Assembly: GCA_016702545.1 (NCBI GenBank)
Contig: JADJDT010000002.1
Location: 248,001-312,000 of the forward strand
Direction of reading: 5' to 3'
Length of the DNA stretch: 64,000 bases
From: Pseudomonadota bacterium
GTDB lineage: Bacteria; Myxococcota_A; Polyangia; GCA-2747355
Below, in pieces: positions 16,472 through 26,056 of the stretch. Under the pieces are notes generated by a model. The model was not told where the DNA came from. It saw nothing but the letters and a program-made list of their open reading frames with translations, and ran no database searches. A program made the position numbers and the translations under genes. Every line of letters begins with the position of its first letter. The first letter of the stretch is position 1.

Positions 16472-17803
16472 TCACTTGTTGACGATGATCTCTGCGCCGA
16501 GCGTGCTGTTCGCCACCAGTCCCTTGGCGAAGACCGTGTAGATCTTGCCTGCCTCCAGCGTGACGTTGGGCACGGTCAACACCGTGGTGCCCATCGGGTT
16601 GAGCTTGACCTCGACGGTCAAGGTGCCGGCGTCTACCGGAATGAAGGCGCTCGATTGCTTGAAGGCCGTGTTGGCGAAGACCGGCGTGGTGCTGCCGGCG
16701 ACCGCCACGTCCACCGCCGGTGCGTCCGGTGCGAGATGCACGAAGCGCACATGCGCCTTGCCCGCCGCGGGCGCAGTCAGGTCGTCGGTCAGCACCACCG
16801 GCTCGATGCTCGCCAGCTTGTTGGCGGCAAAGACCGAGTAGGCCTTGTTCGCCTCGAAGGCCGGTGAGGCGTCGATCACGCTGGTGCTCGCTCCGGCGGC
16901 GTTGACCTGGAGGCGGCGCGTACCAGCCTCCAGCTCGAGATAGCCCGTGTTCTTCGGGAAGGCCAGCGCGGCGCTGTTGACCTTCGTGCCGTCGACGAGC
17001 AGATCCACCGCCGGCGCGTCCGGCGAGGCATGGATGACCATTACCTTCGCCTTCTGCGGGCTGACAGCGTCAGCCGGCTGCAGGTCCACCGAGGCACTGC
17101 CCGGGTCGTTGTCGACGAAGGCCCGCACCACGAAGGGCGTCGCGTCGCTGGCTGCCAGCGTGCCGAGGGCGACCACGGTGTAGACCTTGCCCGCCTCGAG
17201 GGTCACCGCCTTGAAGCTGATCACGGCCGTTGACTGCCCGGCCGCAGTGACGACGAAGGCGTAGGGACCGGCATCGACGGCAGCGTAGGGGGCGACGCTC
17301 TTGAAGGCGGCGTTGCCAAAGACGGGGCTCGCGGTCGGTGTTCCGACCTTGATGTCTACCGCGGGTGCGTCGGGCGCGGCGTGCACGAAGCGCACCTTGG
17401 CCTTGCCCACGCTCGGCGCCCGCGCGTCAGTCGCGACAACCGGGCCGATGGCGCTGAGCGCGTTGACCGCGAAGACGGTGTAGTCGGTGTCCTTTTCGAG
17501 CGTCAGCTCTGCGGTGATCACCGACGCTCCGCCGGCGCTCGGCGCTACGGTCACGGCGCGCTTGCCGGCCGCAACCCCCGCGTATCCCGAGCTCTTGCCG
17601 TAGGCGAGCGCGCTGATGGCCTTGGCCCCGTCGATCGACACGTCGACCGGCGGAGCGTCGTAGCTGGCGTGGATCACCCGTACCTTGGCCTGGCCGACGC
17701 CAGACACGGTCTCGTCGTCATCGCCGCAGGCCGCCACGCTCAGCAGGCCGCAGAGCGGCAGCGCGAGCATGCAGGTCGTCGCGAAAGCCCTTCCAGTCTT
17801 CAT
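16472..17803 (-). CDS. Lipoprotein with four DUF4397 repeats
   Basis: 443 aa secreted lipoprotein. The start at 17803 (MKTGRAFATTCML) follows AGGGAGA and gives a type II signal peptide ending LLSVAAC, cysteine about residue 26, then GDDDE. Four domains of about 100 aa follow, each opening with a variant of (K/H)VR(V/F)(I/V)HAxxDAPxVD: near residues 39, 135, 246 and 348. DUF4397 domains are immunoglobulin-like and found in bacterial surface proteins; ligand unknown. A less GC-rich stretch just upstream (about 17930-18010) probably holds the promoter. Confidence 0.92.
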   Translation of the reverse strand: MKTGRAFATTCMLALPLCGLLSVAACGDDDETVSGVGQAKVRVIHASYDAPPVDVSIDGAKAISALAYGKSSGYAGVAAGKRAVTVAPSAGGASVITAELTLEKDTDYTVFAVNALSAIGPVVATDARAPSVGKAKVRFVHAAPDAPAVDIKVGTPTASPVFGNAAFKSVAPYAAVDAGPYAFVVTAAGQSTAVISFKAVTLEAGKVYTVVALGTLAASDATPFVVRAFVDNDPGSASVDLQPADAVSPQKAKVMVIHASPDAPAVDLLVDGTKVNSAALAFPKNTGYLELEAGTRRLQVNAAGASTSVIDASPAFEANKAYSVFAANKLASIEPVVLTDDLTAPAAGKAHVRFVHLAPDAPAVDVAVAGSTTPVFANTAFKQSSAFIPVDAGTLTVEVKLNPMGTTVLTVPNVTLEAGKIYTVFAKGLVANSTLGAEIIVNK

Positions 17804-18353
17804 GATGCTTCTCCCTCTGGTGCCTGTGCGCCCCCACGTATGGGTCGAACAGGCCACCCGCTGGGGAACCCGCCAGCGCGTGGCTCCCCGTGTTGTCTGG
17901 TCCCTCTCTTTGCGGACCATAGGCGCACAGAGCTTCTACAAACCATACACAAGAGCTAGACGATGAAGAACACTACGTCAAGAGAAATCAGACAACAATT
18001 GTACGATTGACCCAAACGTCCGCGAGTGCTCCAGGTCTTGCGGAGTGCTCGAGGTCTTGGCGTATCCCTCGGCGTCTGGGCGCCGAGGGGGCGGCGGGAT
18101 CGCAGGTCGATAGATCGATCGCCTCGTCGCGGCGGCGCACCGATGCGAAGCCGCCGCCCCGCTCGAGCGAGAGCTCGCCAGCGAAGATGCCGACGCCGTC
18201 GCCGGCGAGCATGGTGCTCGACGATAGCCCTCCCATGGTGGCGGGCGCGAAGATGGCAAGGACGGTCGGCGAAGAGGTCGCGCCTGTTGGAGGTCTGACT
18301 GCTCCGATGCGCAGCGCGTCCCGCGCCAGCGACGGGGCGCATCGCAGCGGCGG
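17804..18353. other. 550-bp gap: AT-richer promoter-like stretch and a gene remnant
   Basis: From about 17930 to 18010 base composition drops in GC sharply compared with surroundings, as expected of a promoter region for the minus-strand DUF4397 gene; a TTGACG (minus strand, 17976-17981) is the only -35-like hexamer, with no good -10 at 16-18 bp. The rest of the gap is the CIA30-like remnant listed separately. Confidence 0.4.
17988..18240 (-). pseudogene. Fragment of a CIA30 (complex I intermediate-associated) family protein
   Basis: The minus strand from about 18236 encodes MGGLSSSTMLAGDGVGIF, then AGELSLERGGGFASVR. This is the hallmark block of CIA30/NADH:ubiquinone intermediate-associated proteins (VMGGVS..., FSGELSLENNGGFASVR). 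After it the homology stops and the frame ends at 17988; upstream codons do not extend the domain. Only about a third of a usual 160-180 aa domain is left. I call it a decayed fragment. Confidence 0.55.
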
Positions 18354-19193
18354 CTACGCGAGGGCGGCGCCCTCATGACCCTCCTCGCCCCGCTGCACCT
18401 CGATCGTGAGATGCGCGAGCGCAAAGCGGGTGAGCGCCTCGCGGTAGCTGCGAGCGTCGCGCGGCGCGGCCGTCACGAGCGTCACGATGCAGCTCTTGGC
18501 GCCACCTCCAAGCGACCAGACGTGGAGGTCGCGGACCCTGACGTCGTCGAGCGCCTCGAGGACCTCGCGGATCTCGTCTTCGATCGCTGACGACGGGGAC
18601 AGATCAAGGAGCTCGAACGCGGCGCTTCGCGAGAGTCCTGCCCCCCACTTGAGGATCACGAGTCCACCGACGATCCCCGAGACCCCGTCGAGCCAGCTCC
18701 AGCCCAGAACTCTCCCCGCCAGCAGCGCCGCGATCGCGAGGGCGCTCGTGAAGGTGTCGGCGACGACATGCAGGAGGGCAGCGCGATGATTGTGGTCGTG
18801 CTCGTGCTCGTCGTCGTGGTTCTCGTGGCCGTGCAGCAGGAAGACGCTGACGAGGTTGACGAAGAAACCCAGCACCGCCACTGGGAGCGAGGTCACGAAG
18901 TCGATGACGTGGGGACGTGCGAGTCGCTCCGCCGACTCCACCACCATGGCGACGGCCACCAACCCCAGCGCCACGGCGCTGGTGTACCCGGCCAGCGCGC
19001 GGACCTTGCCGGTGCCGAACGCGAAGGCGCGATGCCCCGCGAATCGTCGAGACACCCAGTAGGCGGCGCTCGCGAGCCCCAGCGCTCCGACGTGCGTAGC
19101 CATGTGCCAACCGTCCGCGAGGAGCGCCATCGAGTTCGTTGCGTACCCGACGGCGATCTCGATCGCCATCATCGCCGCCGTGAGGAGGACCAC
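18354..19193 (-). CDS. Cation diffusion facilitator, DmeF-like
   Basis: 279 aa metal/proton antiporter for Zn, Co or similar ions in the cytoplasmic membrane. Six hydrophobic segments; metal site residues in LLADGWHMATH (segment 2) and HVVADTFTS (segment 5); a His/Asp-rich cytoplasmic loop GHENHDDEHEHDHNH between segments 4 and 5; a C-terminal ferredoxin-like domain (VRVRDLHVWSLGGG). It resembles the DmeF branch, which is normally about 40 residues longer at the N-terminus. The only start is a weak GTG at 19193, and the open frame continues upstream without an ATG, so the 5' end is probably damaged. Confidence 0.85.
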   Translation of the reverse strand: MVLLTAAMMAIEIAVGYATNSMALLADGWHMATHVGALGLASAAYWVSRRFAGHRAFAFGTGKVRALAGYTSAVALGLVAVAMVVESAERLARPHVIDFVTSLPVAVLGFFVNLVSVFLLHGHENHDDEHEHDHNHRAALLHVVADTFTSALAIAALLAGRVLGWSWLDGVSGIVGGLVILKWGAGLSRSAAFELLDLSPSSAIEDEIREVLEALDDVRVRDLHVWSLGGGAKSCIVTLVTAAPRDARSYREALTRFALAHLTIEVQRGEEGHEGAALA

Positions 19194-19435
19194 CCGCCGA
19201 ACGCCGCGTTCGCCTCCCCGCCGGAGCGAGGACCCTTCGAGCGGCGCATTCCTCTGGTGCCGTGACTTCGTCGCGCATGCTGGTCTACCCCCACGAACTG
19301 GCGGATGCCGCGCGAGCTCCGTCGCCGCGCGCGCTCACCCTTCGGGACCCGTGGAGCCGCCAGGTGCTCCTCGAGGTGCGCGCAGAGCCCCTCGGCGGCG
19401 AGGGCGTTCATGGCCCTCGACCGCGGGTTATCCCA
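19175..19435 (-). pseudogene. Possible remnant of an FrmR/RcnR-type metalloregulator next to the CDF gene
   Basis: On the minus strand from about 19432 the frame reads SRAMNALAAEGLCAHLEEHL, which resembles the C-terminal helix of RcnR/FrmR repressors (AINGLMAEVIEGHLxEH). Such a gene (dmeR) normally precedes dmeF, which fits the position. The N-terminal half is missing: the DUF3365 gene ends at 19446. The match is short, so confidence is low. Confidence 0.3.
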
Positions 19436-19445
19436 CGAACGCCGC

Positions 19446-20141
19446 TCAGGGACTTGGCGCGGGACTTGGCGCGGACTTGGTGCGGTCGGGCACCGGCGAG
19501 ACGGTCGCCCAGAAGATGCCGCGCAGATCCCCGAGCCGATAGCCGCGCGCCTGGTCGCGCGGGTAACGCTGTGCCAGCGTGGCGGCGACCGTGGAGTCCA
19601 GGCTTTCGCCGTGACACATCAGACAGGGGCCCTGCACGATGATCGGCTCCGCGTAGCCCCGGCGGCCCCCGGGAAGCTCGACCGAGCGTTGCGCCGGCCA
19701 CGCACCGCGCGGGTCGGCCTCGAACGCCGCCAGCAGCGGCTTCGCCCACGAACTGGGAGCGTTTCGCGGATTGCGCAGGCGCGAGCTCGTTCGCCCCAAC
19801 TCGACCCCGCTGGCCGAGGCGATCGCCTGCGCCACCTCGGGTGCCTTGAGCTGACAGACGGCGATCGCCTCCGGTAGGCCGGCAGGGAGGGCCTGCTCGA
19901 GGGCGTGCTTGAGCGCCATCTTCAGTCGCTTCACGGCCGTGCCGGCCTGCTGCCGCGGTGTCGTGCGAGTCGGCAGCGTCGCGCCCGGCGACGCGGCCGC
20001 CGCGGCATCGACCGCGCGGTCCTCCATCGTGACGCGGCGGGCGCTCGCTTGCACGCCGGGGCGATCGGACGATCGTCGGCATCCCGCGACGAGCACACAG
20101 ACTGCGAGCGTCGCTGCTGCGACCCAGCACATGCCTTTCAT
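19446..20141 (-). CDS. Lipoprotein with DUF3365 (Tll0287-like) haem domain
   Basis: 231 aa. The start at 20141 (MKGMCWVAAATLAVCVLVAGC) follows GGAGGGACCG and gives a lipoprotein leader with VAGC lipobox. The domain from about residue 70 has AVKRLKMALKHAL and, near residue 195, GPCLMCHGE, the CxxCH haem site of DUF3365 sensors/haem proteins. The C-terminus ends in a region built of near-repeats (GGCGCGGGACTTGGCGCGG). The long upstream open frame to 20525 is not coding for this protein. Confidence 0.85.
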   Translation of the reverse strand: MKGMCWVAAATLAVCVLVAGCRRSSDRPGVQASARRVTMEDRAVDAAAAASPGATLPTRTTPRQQAGTAVKRLKMALKHALEQALPAGLPEAIAVCQLKAPEVAQAIASASGVELGRTSSRLRNPRNAPSSWAKPLLAAFEADPRGAWPAQRSVELPGGRRGYAEPIIVQGPCLMCHGESLDSTVAATLAQRYPRDQARGYRLGDLRGIFWATVSPVPDRTKSAPSPAPSP

Positions 20142-20620
20142 CGGTCCCTCCTGGTGCGACGGCCGACCCTCACTGCCTCGCCGCCGTTGCGCTCTCGTAG
20201 GCCTCCAGCAGGACCTCGACGACCACGTCTCACTGAAGCTCGTAGACGTAACGGGTCCTCGGGGCAGCCATCGCCTTGGCGAAGGCCACCTCGTCCATAC
20301 CGGCCTCGGCCGCCCAGTCCGCGAGCGCGAGCGGACGGATGCCGTCGTAGCGCTGCTACAGCCGGGCCGCGAAGGGCCTGGCCCGCCCGCGGTGCCTGAT
20401 GGGGTAAGGCGGCCGGCCCCTTTCGACGGGCCATCAGCGCTGATAGCCGCAGGTTCGTTGACGCAGCGTGCTCGAGGCACAGGAGGGCGACCGACCGTGG
20501 ACTGCTGTGGACTGGATATGGGCAAGAGATGGTACCCGTGATTGCGACGAGCTCATCGCGGATGGTCGTCCTCTCCCCTCGACTGGCCTGCGCCAAGCGC
20601 TCAGCTACGGCGCGAAGCAA
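20142..20620 (-). pseudogene. Decayed coding remnant of unknown family
   Basis: On the minus strand about 20380-20170 there is a protein-like stretch, QRYDGIRPLALADWAAEAG and MDEVAFAKAMAAPRTRYVYE, interrupted by a TAG before QRYDG and a TGA after YELQ. Codon choice is GC-biased as in real genes. It may be the tail of a thioredoxin-fold (DsbA-like) protein, but that is weak. The part from 20400 to 20620 is open in another frame with no recognised domain. Confidence 0.35.
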
Positions 20621-20953
20621 CTCCCCCCCGACCCACGGAACTGATCTGCTTCCTCATGTGGCGCTACTGCCGTCATGCGCGGCGGTATCAGCCTACGTGA
20701 GGCAACAGGCCCGGCTGGGCAGCATTTCAGCCGAGGCAATGCGCCTGCGGAGAGCGCCCGGCCTGAAGCTGCGGCGTCGCCAGCTCGTGACACAAGGTTT
20801 CACGCGCACGTCATCTCGCTGCCACGCACTCAGTCTAGGGTGCATCGAATACGGACGGGAGGAAGCGCGGTGTGTGCTGCCTGGGCTTGTCGGGGAACGG
20901 GGCGGGAGCCGCGATCGGCAACGAGGGTCGTGGAATCGTGCGTTGCCGAGTTT

Positions 20954-21707
20954 ATGGTGCTGAGCGTCGGCGCGTCGGTGGCGCGACCCAGGCAGAGGTT
21001 CGGTCCCGCGCATCCCGCGCGTCGTCTGGTCGCCGCGCTCGATCTTGCCGCCCTGCGCGCGCGATCCGTTCTGACAGCTGCCGGATCGGCGCCCGAGGCA
21101 CTGCCGGAGGACGCGGACCATCGAGCGCTCAAGGCGCACCACCATCGTCCCGAGGAGGCTCTGCAGCTGCGTGGGCCGACGGAAGAGCTGTCGTGGCGAC
21201 CTCGAGACCCCGTCTCCGAGATCGGACGCGCACCTGGAGCGGGCCGCTGAGCTGGGGCGCGGCCTGGTGCACACGCTGCAGAGTCGCGCAGCGGGGCAAC
21301 GGGCTCGCCTACGTGTCGGGCGCATCGTGCGGGCGATCGCTACCAGCTCGAGCGTCAGGTCGCAGGCGGCCCCGGTCACCGAGGAGCAGCCGGCTCCGCT
21401 CGCCAAGGCTCTCCGGGAGCGGTTCGAGCTGCGCCTCGGCGCGACTGACGAGGGGCGCATGCTCAGTCCGGCGACCCTTCGGCCTGGCGCGGCGCGCTGG
21501 ATGCGCTGGTTGGCGCGCTCCACCGAGACACGGCCGGTGGACCAGGAGGACGCAGCGCTGCTGGCCCACGCCGCTCGGTGGCGCGAGGGCGTGCACGCCC
21601 TGGTGGGGCGCACCTGCGGTTTCCTGCAGATCGCGGCCCTCTACTGGAAGCATGACCAAGAGGGGCGCGAACTCGCGCGGGCCGTTGCGGCGCGAAGGCG
21701 CCGATAA
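20954..21707 (+). pseudogene. Uncharacterised gene, probably split by a frameshift near 21225
   Basis: Two plus-strand frames with strong third-position GC join here: one from the ATG at 20954 to 21250, and one that ends at 21707 (tail FLQIAALYWKHDQEGREL). Near 21225 the reading VSEIGR of the first frame would continue sensibly as AHLERAAELGRGL in the second, so a one-base change probably split a gene of about 250 aa. No domain is recognised. The 200 bp before 20954 show nothing. The minus-strand frame over the same bases is Arg/Ser-rich and looks like a shadow. Confidence 0.4.
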
Positions 21708-21876
21708 GGGCACTCGCGCGGCCGCTGGCACGCGCCGACGGCTGGAGGCTGAGTCGCCGCTACAACTGGCTGATGCCTACGGCCGGATGGCACCGAGGCC
21801 CCCGGCTCTGGTACATGCGCACGAGATGTTGAGGCCTGGCGTGGCGAGGATTCGAGCGCCCGGGGGAAGGAGAAGG

Positions 21877-23478
21877 ATGATGGCCAGCAGGGTTGAGACT
21901 TCGACGAGAGGTGAGACGCGCGCGCCGCGGCGGCACGATCCCCGGCGTGGTTGGGCGAGCGCCCGCTCCGCGAGCGCGGCGCCCGCGGGTTGCGCGCTCT
22001 TGGCGGCGGCGCTCGTGCTGGGCACGGCTGGCGCGGCGCGCGCGTCATCGCAGAGCGGGCGACAGAAGACACGCCGAGATGATACGGCGCAGCGCCTTGC
22101 CTTGGTGCGAGACTCGACGGACCTCCACGCGGCCCGGCATCAGGGGCTCTCGGTCAAAGACGAGCCGCGGGTGGCCGTTCTGGATACCAACGCCGTGATC
22201 GGGGCGGGAGGCGACATGCAACGCTTGGTCGCATGGGCCGAGAAGCAGGGCTTCGGCGAGGTCGTGTTGCCCAAGGGCGTCGTCAGCGAGCTGACCAGCC
22301 AGCAGCGCGATGCCGACAGTCACAGGCGTCGAGCGGCCACGCGCGCGTTGCGCGAGCTCTTGAGGCTGCCCGGAGCACCGGGGCTACTCTTCGGTCGCTC
22401 TGGGGTGGAGGTCGCTGGCGCCCGGCTGCGCGTCGCCGAACTCGAACCGGACGGGCAGGTGACGCAACTGCTGCAGCACCCGGCGTTTCCGCTGCATCGG
22501 GAGCGCTTCGGCCTGACCGACCTGCTCGTGGTGGAGCAGGCGCGGCAGCTCGGTGCCACGCTGGTCAGCGCCGACAAGGGTATGCAGATCCTGGCCGGCG
22601 AGCACGGGATCTCCGTGCTTGCCTACGACGAGCCGGCCGAGCCGCCCTACGCGGGCTGGCGGCAGCTCCGCACCGACCGCCAGACCTATCGCAAACTCGC
22701 CCAAGGTGAGGTCGTGGCGACCGAATTGCGCTTGCAGCCGCATGAGTACGTGATCGCGCAGCTTCCGGATCTCAGCGACGAACCCGTGCTCGCGCGCCAC
22801 CTGGCGGGGAGGCTCTATCCGCTCAAGGCGCAGGCCGTCTTTGGCCTGACGCCTCGCGATGCGCAGCAGCACTTCTTCCTCGATGCGCTGACCAACCCGC
22901 AGATCAAGCTCGTCTTCGGCATCGGCGGGGCGGGGACCGGCAAGACGCTGCTGGCGATGGCTGCGGGGTTAGAGCAAGTGGAGCGGTCGCGCTACGAATA
23001 CCTTGAGCTGGCCCGGCCGAACGTGCCCTTTGGCAATGACCTCGGGGCGGTGCCAGGAACCCTGGCCCAGAAGACGGAGCCCTGGACCCAGAACTTCGAG
23101 GACAACCGGGCCGTCCTGAGGAAGGCCAAACCGAAGTCCCCAGCCCACGACCGGCTGCGCTATCTGACCTTGAACAACATCCGTGGCAGGACCCTTCAAG
23201 GGCGCTTTCTGGTGCTCGACGAGGCGCAGCATCTGTCGTTGGCGCAGCTACACACGGTGGTCACGCGAGCGGGCCACGGCACCAAGGTGGTGTTGATCGG
23301 CGATCCAGATCCCTCCCAGCACGATGGCCGCTTCGGCGCGAGCAAGCACGGCAACGGTGGCGGGGGCTTGCTGACGGCAGCGGATCGCTTCAAAGACTCG
23401 GACCTCGCCGCCGTGGTCACCCTGCAGGAGGTCGAGCGGTCGAGTCTCGCGCGCGAGGCCGAGAAGCGTCTGCGCTAG
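21877..23478 (+). CDS. PIN-PhoH ATPase with signal-peptide-like leader
   Basis: 533 aa. The ATG at 21877 is preceded by AAGGAGAAGG. Residues 37-56 (GCALLAAALVLGTAGAARA) are a hydrophobic segment with an Ala-rich end after an Arg-rich region, like a Sec signal or membrane anchor, which is unexpected. A PIN nuclease domain follows (VLDTNAVI with D103; later LTDLLVVEQARQ and SADKGMQIL), then a PhoH ATPase with Walker A GIGGAGTGKT and Walker B VLDEAQHL. PhoH-PIN fusions (YlaK type) are RNA-acting helicase-nucleases. Length without the leader is normal. No start codon with a ribosome site lies between the leader and the PIN domain. Confidence 0.9.
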   Translation: MMASRVETSTRGETRAPRRHDPRRGWASARSASAAPAGCALLAAALVLGTAGAARASSQSGRQKTRRDDTAQRLALVRDSTDLHAARHQGLSVKDEPRVAVLDTNAVIGAGGDMQRLVAWAEKQGFGEVVLPKGVVSELTSQQRDADSHRRRAATRALRELLRLPGAPGLLFGRSGVEVAGARLRVAELEPDGQVTQLLQHPAFPLHRERFGLTDLLVVEQARQLGATLVSADKGMQILAGEHGISVLAYDEPAEPPYAGWRQLRTDRQTYRKLAQGEVVATELRLQPHEYVIAQLPDLSDEPVLARHLAGRLYPLKAQAVFGLTPRDAQQHFFLDALTNPQIKLVFGIGGAGTGKTLLAMAAGLEQVERSRYEYLELARPNVPFGNDLGAVPGTLAQKTEPWTQNFEDNRAVLRKAKPKSPAHDRLRYLTLNNIRGRTLQGRFLVLDEAQHLSLAQLHTVVTRAGHGTKVVLIGDPDPSQHDGRFGASKHGNGGGGLLTAADRFKDSDLAAVVTLQEVERSSLAREAEKRLR

Positions 23479-23582
23479 CCGTCGCTGTACACGCCAGCGT
23501 GCTGGCGGGCACAACCGAGGGGGGTCGGGATCCCGGCTGCCACCCGGCATGCGGACGCGGTCGCGCTCCGAGTCCTCCGACG

Positions 23583-25836
23583 CTATCCCGTCGTTCGAAG
23601 GCCGCTCGCGATGGCATTGACCGTCAGGAGCAGATCATCCAACTGGCGGGACGCGTCCGCTTGGCGCAGGTCGACCTCGCGCAGCGCGCGCCAGACGCGG
23701 AACTGATCGATCTGCAGCGCATGGAGCGTCTCGAGCGCGGGCCGCCGCAGGGCGAGCGTCTGGAACAAGTTGGGGCGGCGCTGCTCGAAGGTGCCGCGGA
23801 AGAGGCAGTCCACGAGCGCCCGGGTGCGCTCGAACTCCGCGGCGATCTGGCCCATGATGCGATCGCGCAGCGCCACATCAACGACCAGCTGCGCGTAGGC
23901 GCGCATCGCGTCGAGGCTGGCCGAGGCCAAGCTCGTGCTCACGTTCGTGATCAGGTAGCGCAACGGCGGCCAGCTCAGCGCCTGCTCGCAGACGCTCGCG
24001 AACCCCTTCGGATCGACGTGGCGCAGCTCCTCGAGGGCGCTGCCGACGCCATACCAGCCCGAAAGGAAGAAGCGCGCCTGGCTCCAGCTGAACACCCACG
24101 GGATGGCCCGCAGGTCCGAGAGCTGCGGCCGGCCGCTGCGCCGGGGAGGGCGCGATCCGATGCGGGCGGCCTCGATCGCGTCGATCGGCGTCGCCTGGCG
24201 AAAGAAGTCGATGAACCTCGGCGTCTCGACCAGCGAGCGGTAGGCACGCCGGCTCGACGCCGCCAACCGCTCCATCGCCGGCTCGAGCGCGGACAGCGAC
24301 GAGGGCGCTGCTTGCGTCGCGAGCAGCGTCTCCCGCACGGTGCCGGCGAGCAGCAACTCGAGGTTGTAGACGGCGGTGAGGCGGTTCGCGTACTTCTGCG
24401 CGATCGTCTCACCCTGCTCCGTGATCCGCAGGTCGCCATCCAAGGCCCCCGCGGGGAGGGCGCTGAGGAAGCGGTGCGTCGGTCCAGCACCGCGGCTGTT
24501 CGTGCCGCCACGGCCGTGAAAGAAGCGCACCTTGACGCCTCGCTCGCGCCCGACGTCGGCGATCTCGCGCTGCGCGCGATACAGGTACCAGCTACTGGCG
24601 AGGATCCCCGCGTCCTTGTTGCTGTCGCTGTAGCCGACCATCACCTGGGCCACCCAGCGCCGCGCGTTCGACGTGGCGCGCTGGAGCTCGAGGCTGCGCC
24701 GGGTGACAGGATGGTCCAAGAAGGCGCTCACGATGCCGGGGCTGCGACTTAGGTCGGCAGCCGTCTCGAAGAGCGGTACGACGGGGACCCGGCAGACGAG
24801 CCCATCCGTGCCGTGCTGCGCGAGGCCAACCTCGCGGGCGAAGAGGTAGGGAACGAGGAGGTCAGAGAGCTGGCGGGTCATGCTGACGATGAGGGCGCCG
24901 ATCCCCGCTGACCCGTACGTGTCGAGCTGGCGGCGCAGCAGCCGGTAGGTCGCCAGCGTCTCGCCGGCCTCGCCGCCGCAGTCGACCGCGCCGACGAAGG
25001 GGCGCGGCAACGCCAGCTCCTGCTCGAGCAGCGCCATTCGCCGCGGCTCGCTCCAGTCGGCGAAATCGGCCGCATCGATGCCGGCCGCGCAGAGCAGTTG
25101 TGTCAGCGCGCGGTCGTGCGCGGCGCTGTTCTGACGGACGTCGAGTGCGGCCAGGTGAAAGCCGAACGCGGCGATTCGCCGCAGCGGCGGGTCCACCTCG
25201 GCGGCAGCCAGGCGCTCGGCGCGAGCCTCGACGAGCGACTCGCGGAGGAAGCGCAGGTCGGCGAGCAGCTCGTCCGCGTCGCGGTAGACGTGCGCCGCCC
25301 CCACGTCACGGGCCGACGGCACGGGCTCCGGCAGGCGCGCCATCATCAGCCCCAAGAACTGACGCCAAGGCTCCTCGGGGTTGGAGCGCGTCGATCGCCT
25401 CACGCTCGCATCGCGTCCAGATCGGGTTCTCCCGCTGGACGAGGAGGCTGTAGAGTTCTCGGTGCAGCTCGAGCACGGTGGGGCGCTTTGCTTCGGATCG
25501 CTGGCGTGCCAGATCCTCGCGTGTCCGACGGGCCTGCACCGCCGCGTTCTCCTCGACGGCGTTGAGTAGCGCGAACGCGATCGAGAGCGCCTGCACCAGC
25601 CCCACGGCCGACGATGCCGGGGCGGGGCTCGCCTGCTGGCCGAACTGCTGGATCTGTCGGGCGAGGTCGGCATCGCCCGTCTCCTCGATCACGACGGCGA
25701 AGCGCTGTAACAGGTAGTCGAGATCGCGCCGCACCTTGACGAAGGCCAGCTCGACCGCCTCGCGCGGCGCCTCGCGCGGCTCCCTCGTGGGCGCGCCGCC
25801 AGCGCCCAGGTCTTCTAGAGGCGGGTCTTCGGGCAT
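23583..25836 (-). pseudogene. ppc: Phosphoenolpyruvate carboxylase, decayed (deletions and frameshift)
   Basis: PEP carboxylase makes oxaloacetate from PEP and bicarbonate. The N-terminal frame (25836-25306) carries family sequence (ALLNAVEENAAVQ, AKRPTVLELHRELYSLL, RENPIW) but where TAHPTE should precede EAKRPT the sequence reads LARQRS, so the catalytic His motif is gone. About 300 residues, including the glycine-rich GGDRDGHP region, are missing before the second frame resumes near 25382 (EEPWRQFLGL). The rest is well kept: VGYSDSNKDAG, FFHGRGGTNSRG and a C-terminus GLRTTG in place of NTG. Total about 750 codons against about 900-950. Enzyme activity is not expected. Confidence 0.85.
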
Positions 25837-25904
25837 GCGCGGGATCGACCTCTATCGCCTCCGCCTCTATGCCTAGCAACTCCAAAGCCGATCTGCACCG
25901 TTGA

Positions 25905-26038
25905 GGGGAGTATTGTGGGGCGGCTCGACCGAGGTTGTCGAGGATGCGGGTGAGCGCTGCGGCCTCCGCGATCAGCGCGATGAGTTGCAGCAGGTTCCGG
26001 CAGCGCCGTCACGAGGCAACGTCGACTCTGAAGACCCT
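25905..26038 (-). pseudogene. IS91-type transposase C-terminal remnant
   Basis: The minus strand from 26038 reads RVFRVDVAS, a TGA stop, then RRCRNLLQLIALIAEAAALT and RILDNLGRAAPQ. This matches the end of IS91/IS801-family rolling-circle transposases (VFxVDVxxCPRCxGRM...LIALI...ILRHLG), with the first zinc Cys changed to a stop. Only about 45 codons are left. It lies between the broken PEP carboxylase and the S1 protease and may mark how the former was damaged. Confidence 0.55.
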
Positions 26039-26056
26039 GCACGTCGCTCGGAACGC

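Noticed and set aside
20693..21613. 306-aa minus-strand frame
   Set aside because: Arg/Ser-rich composition as in shadows; the plus-strand frames have the coding-like third-position GC.
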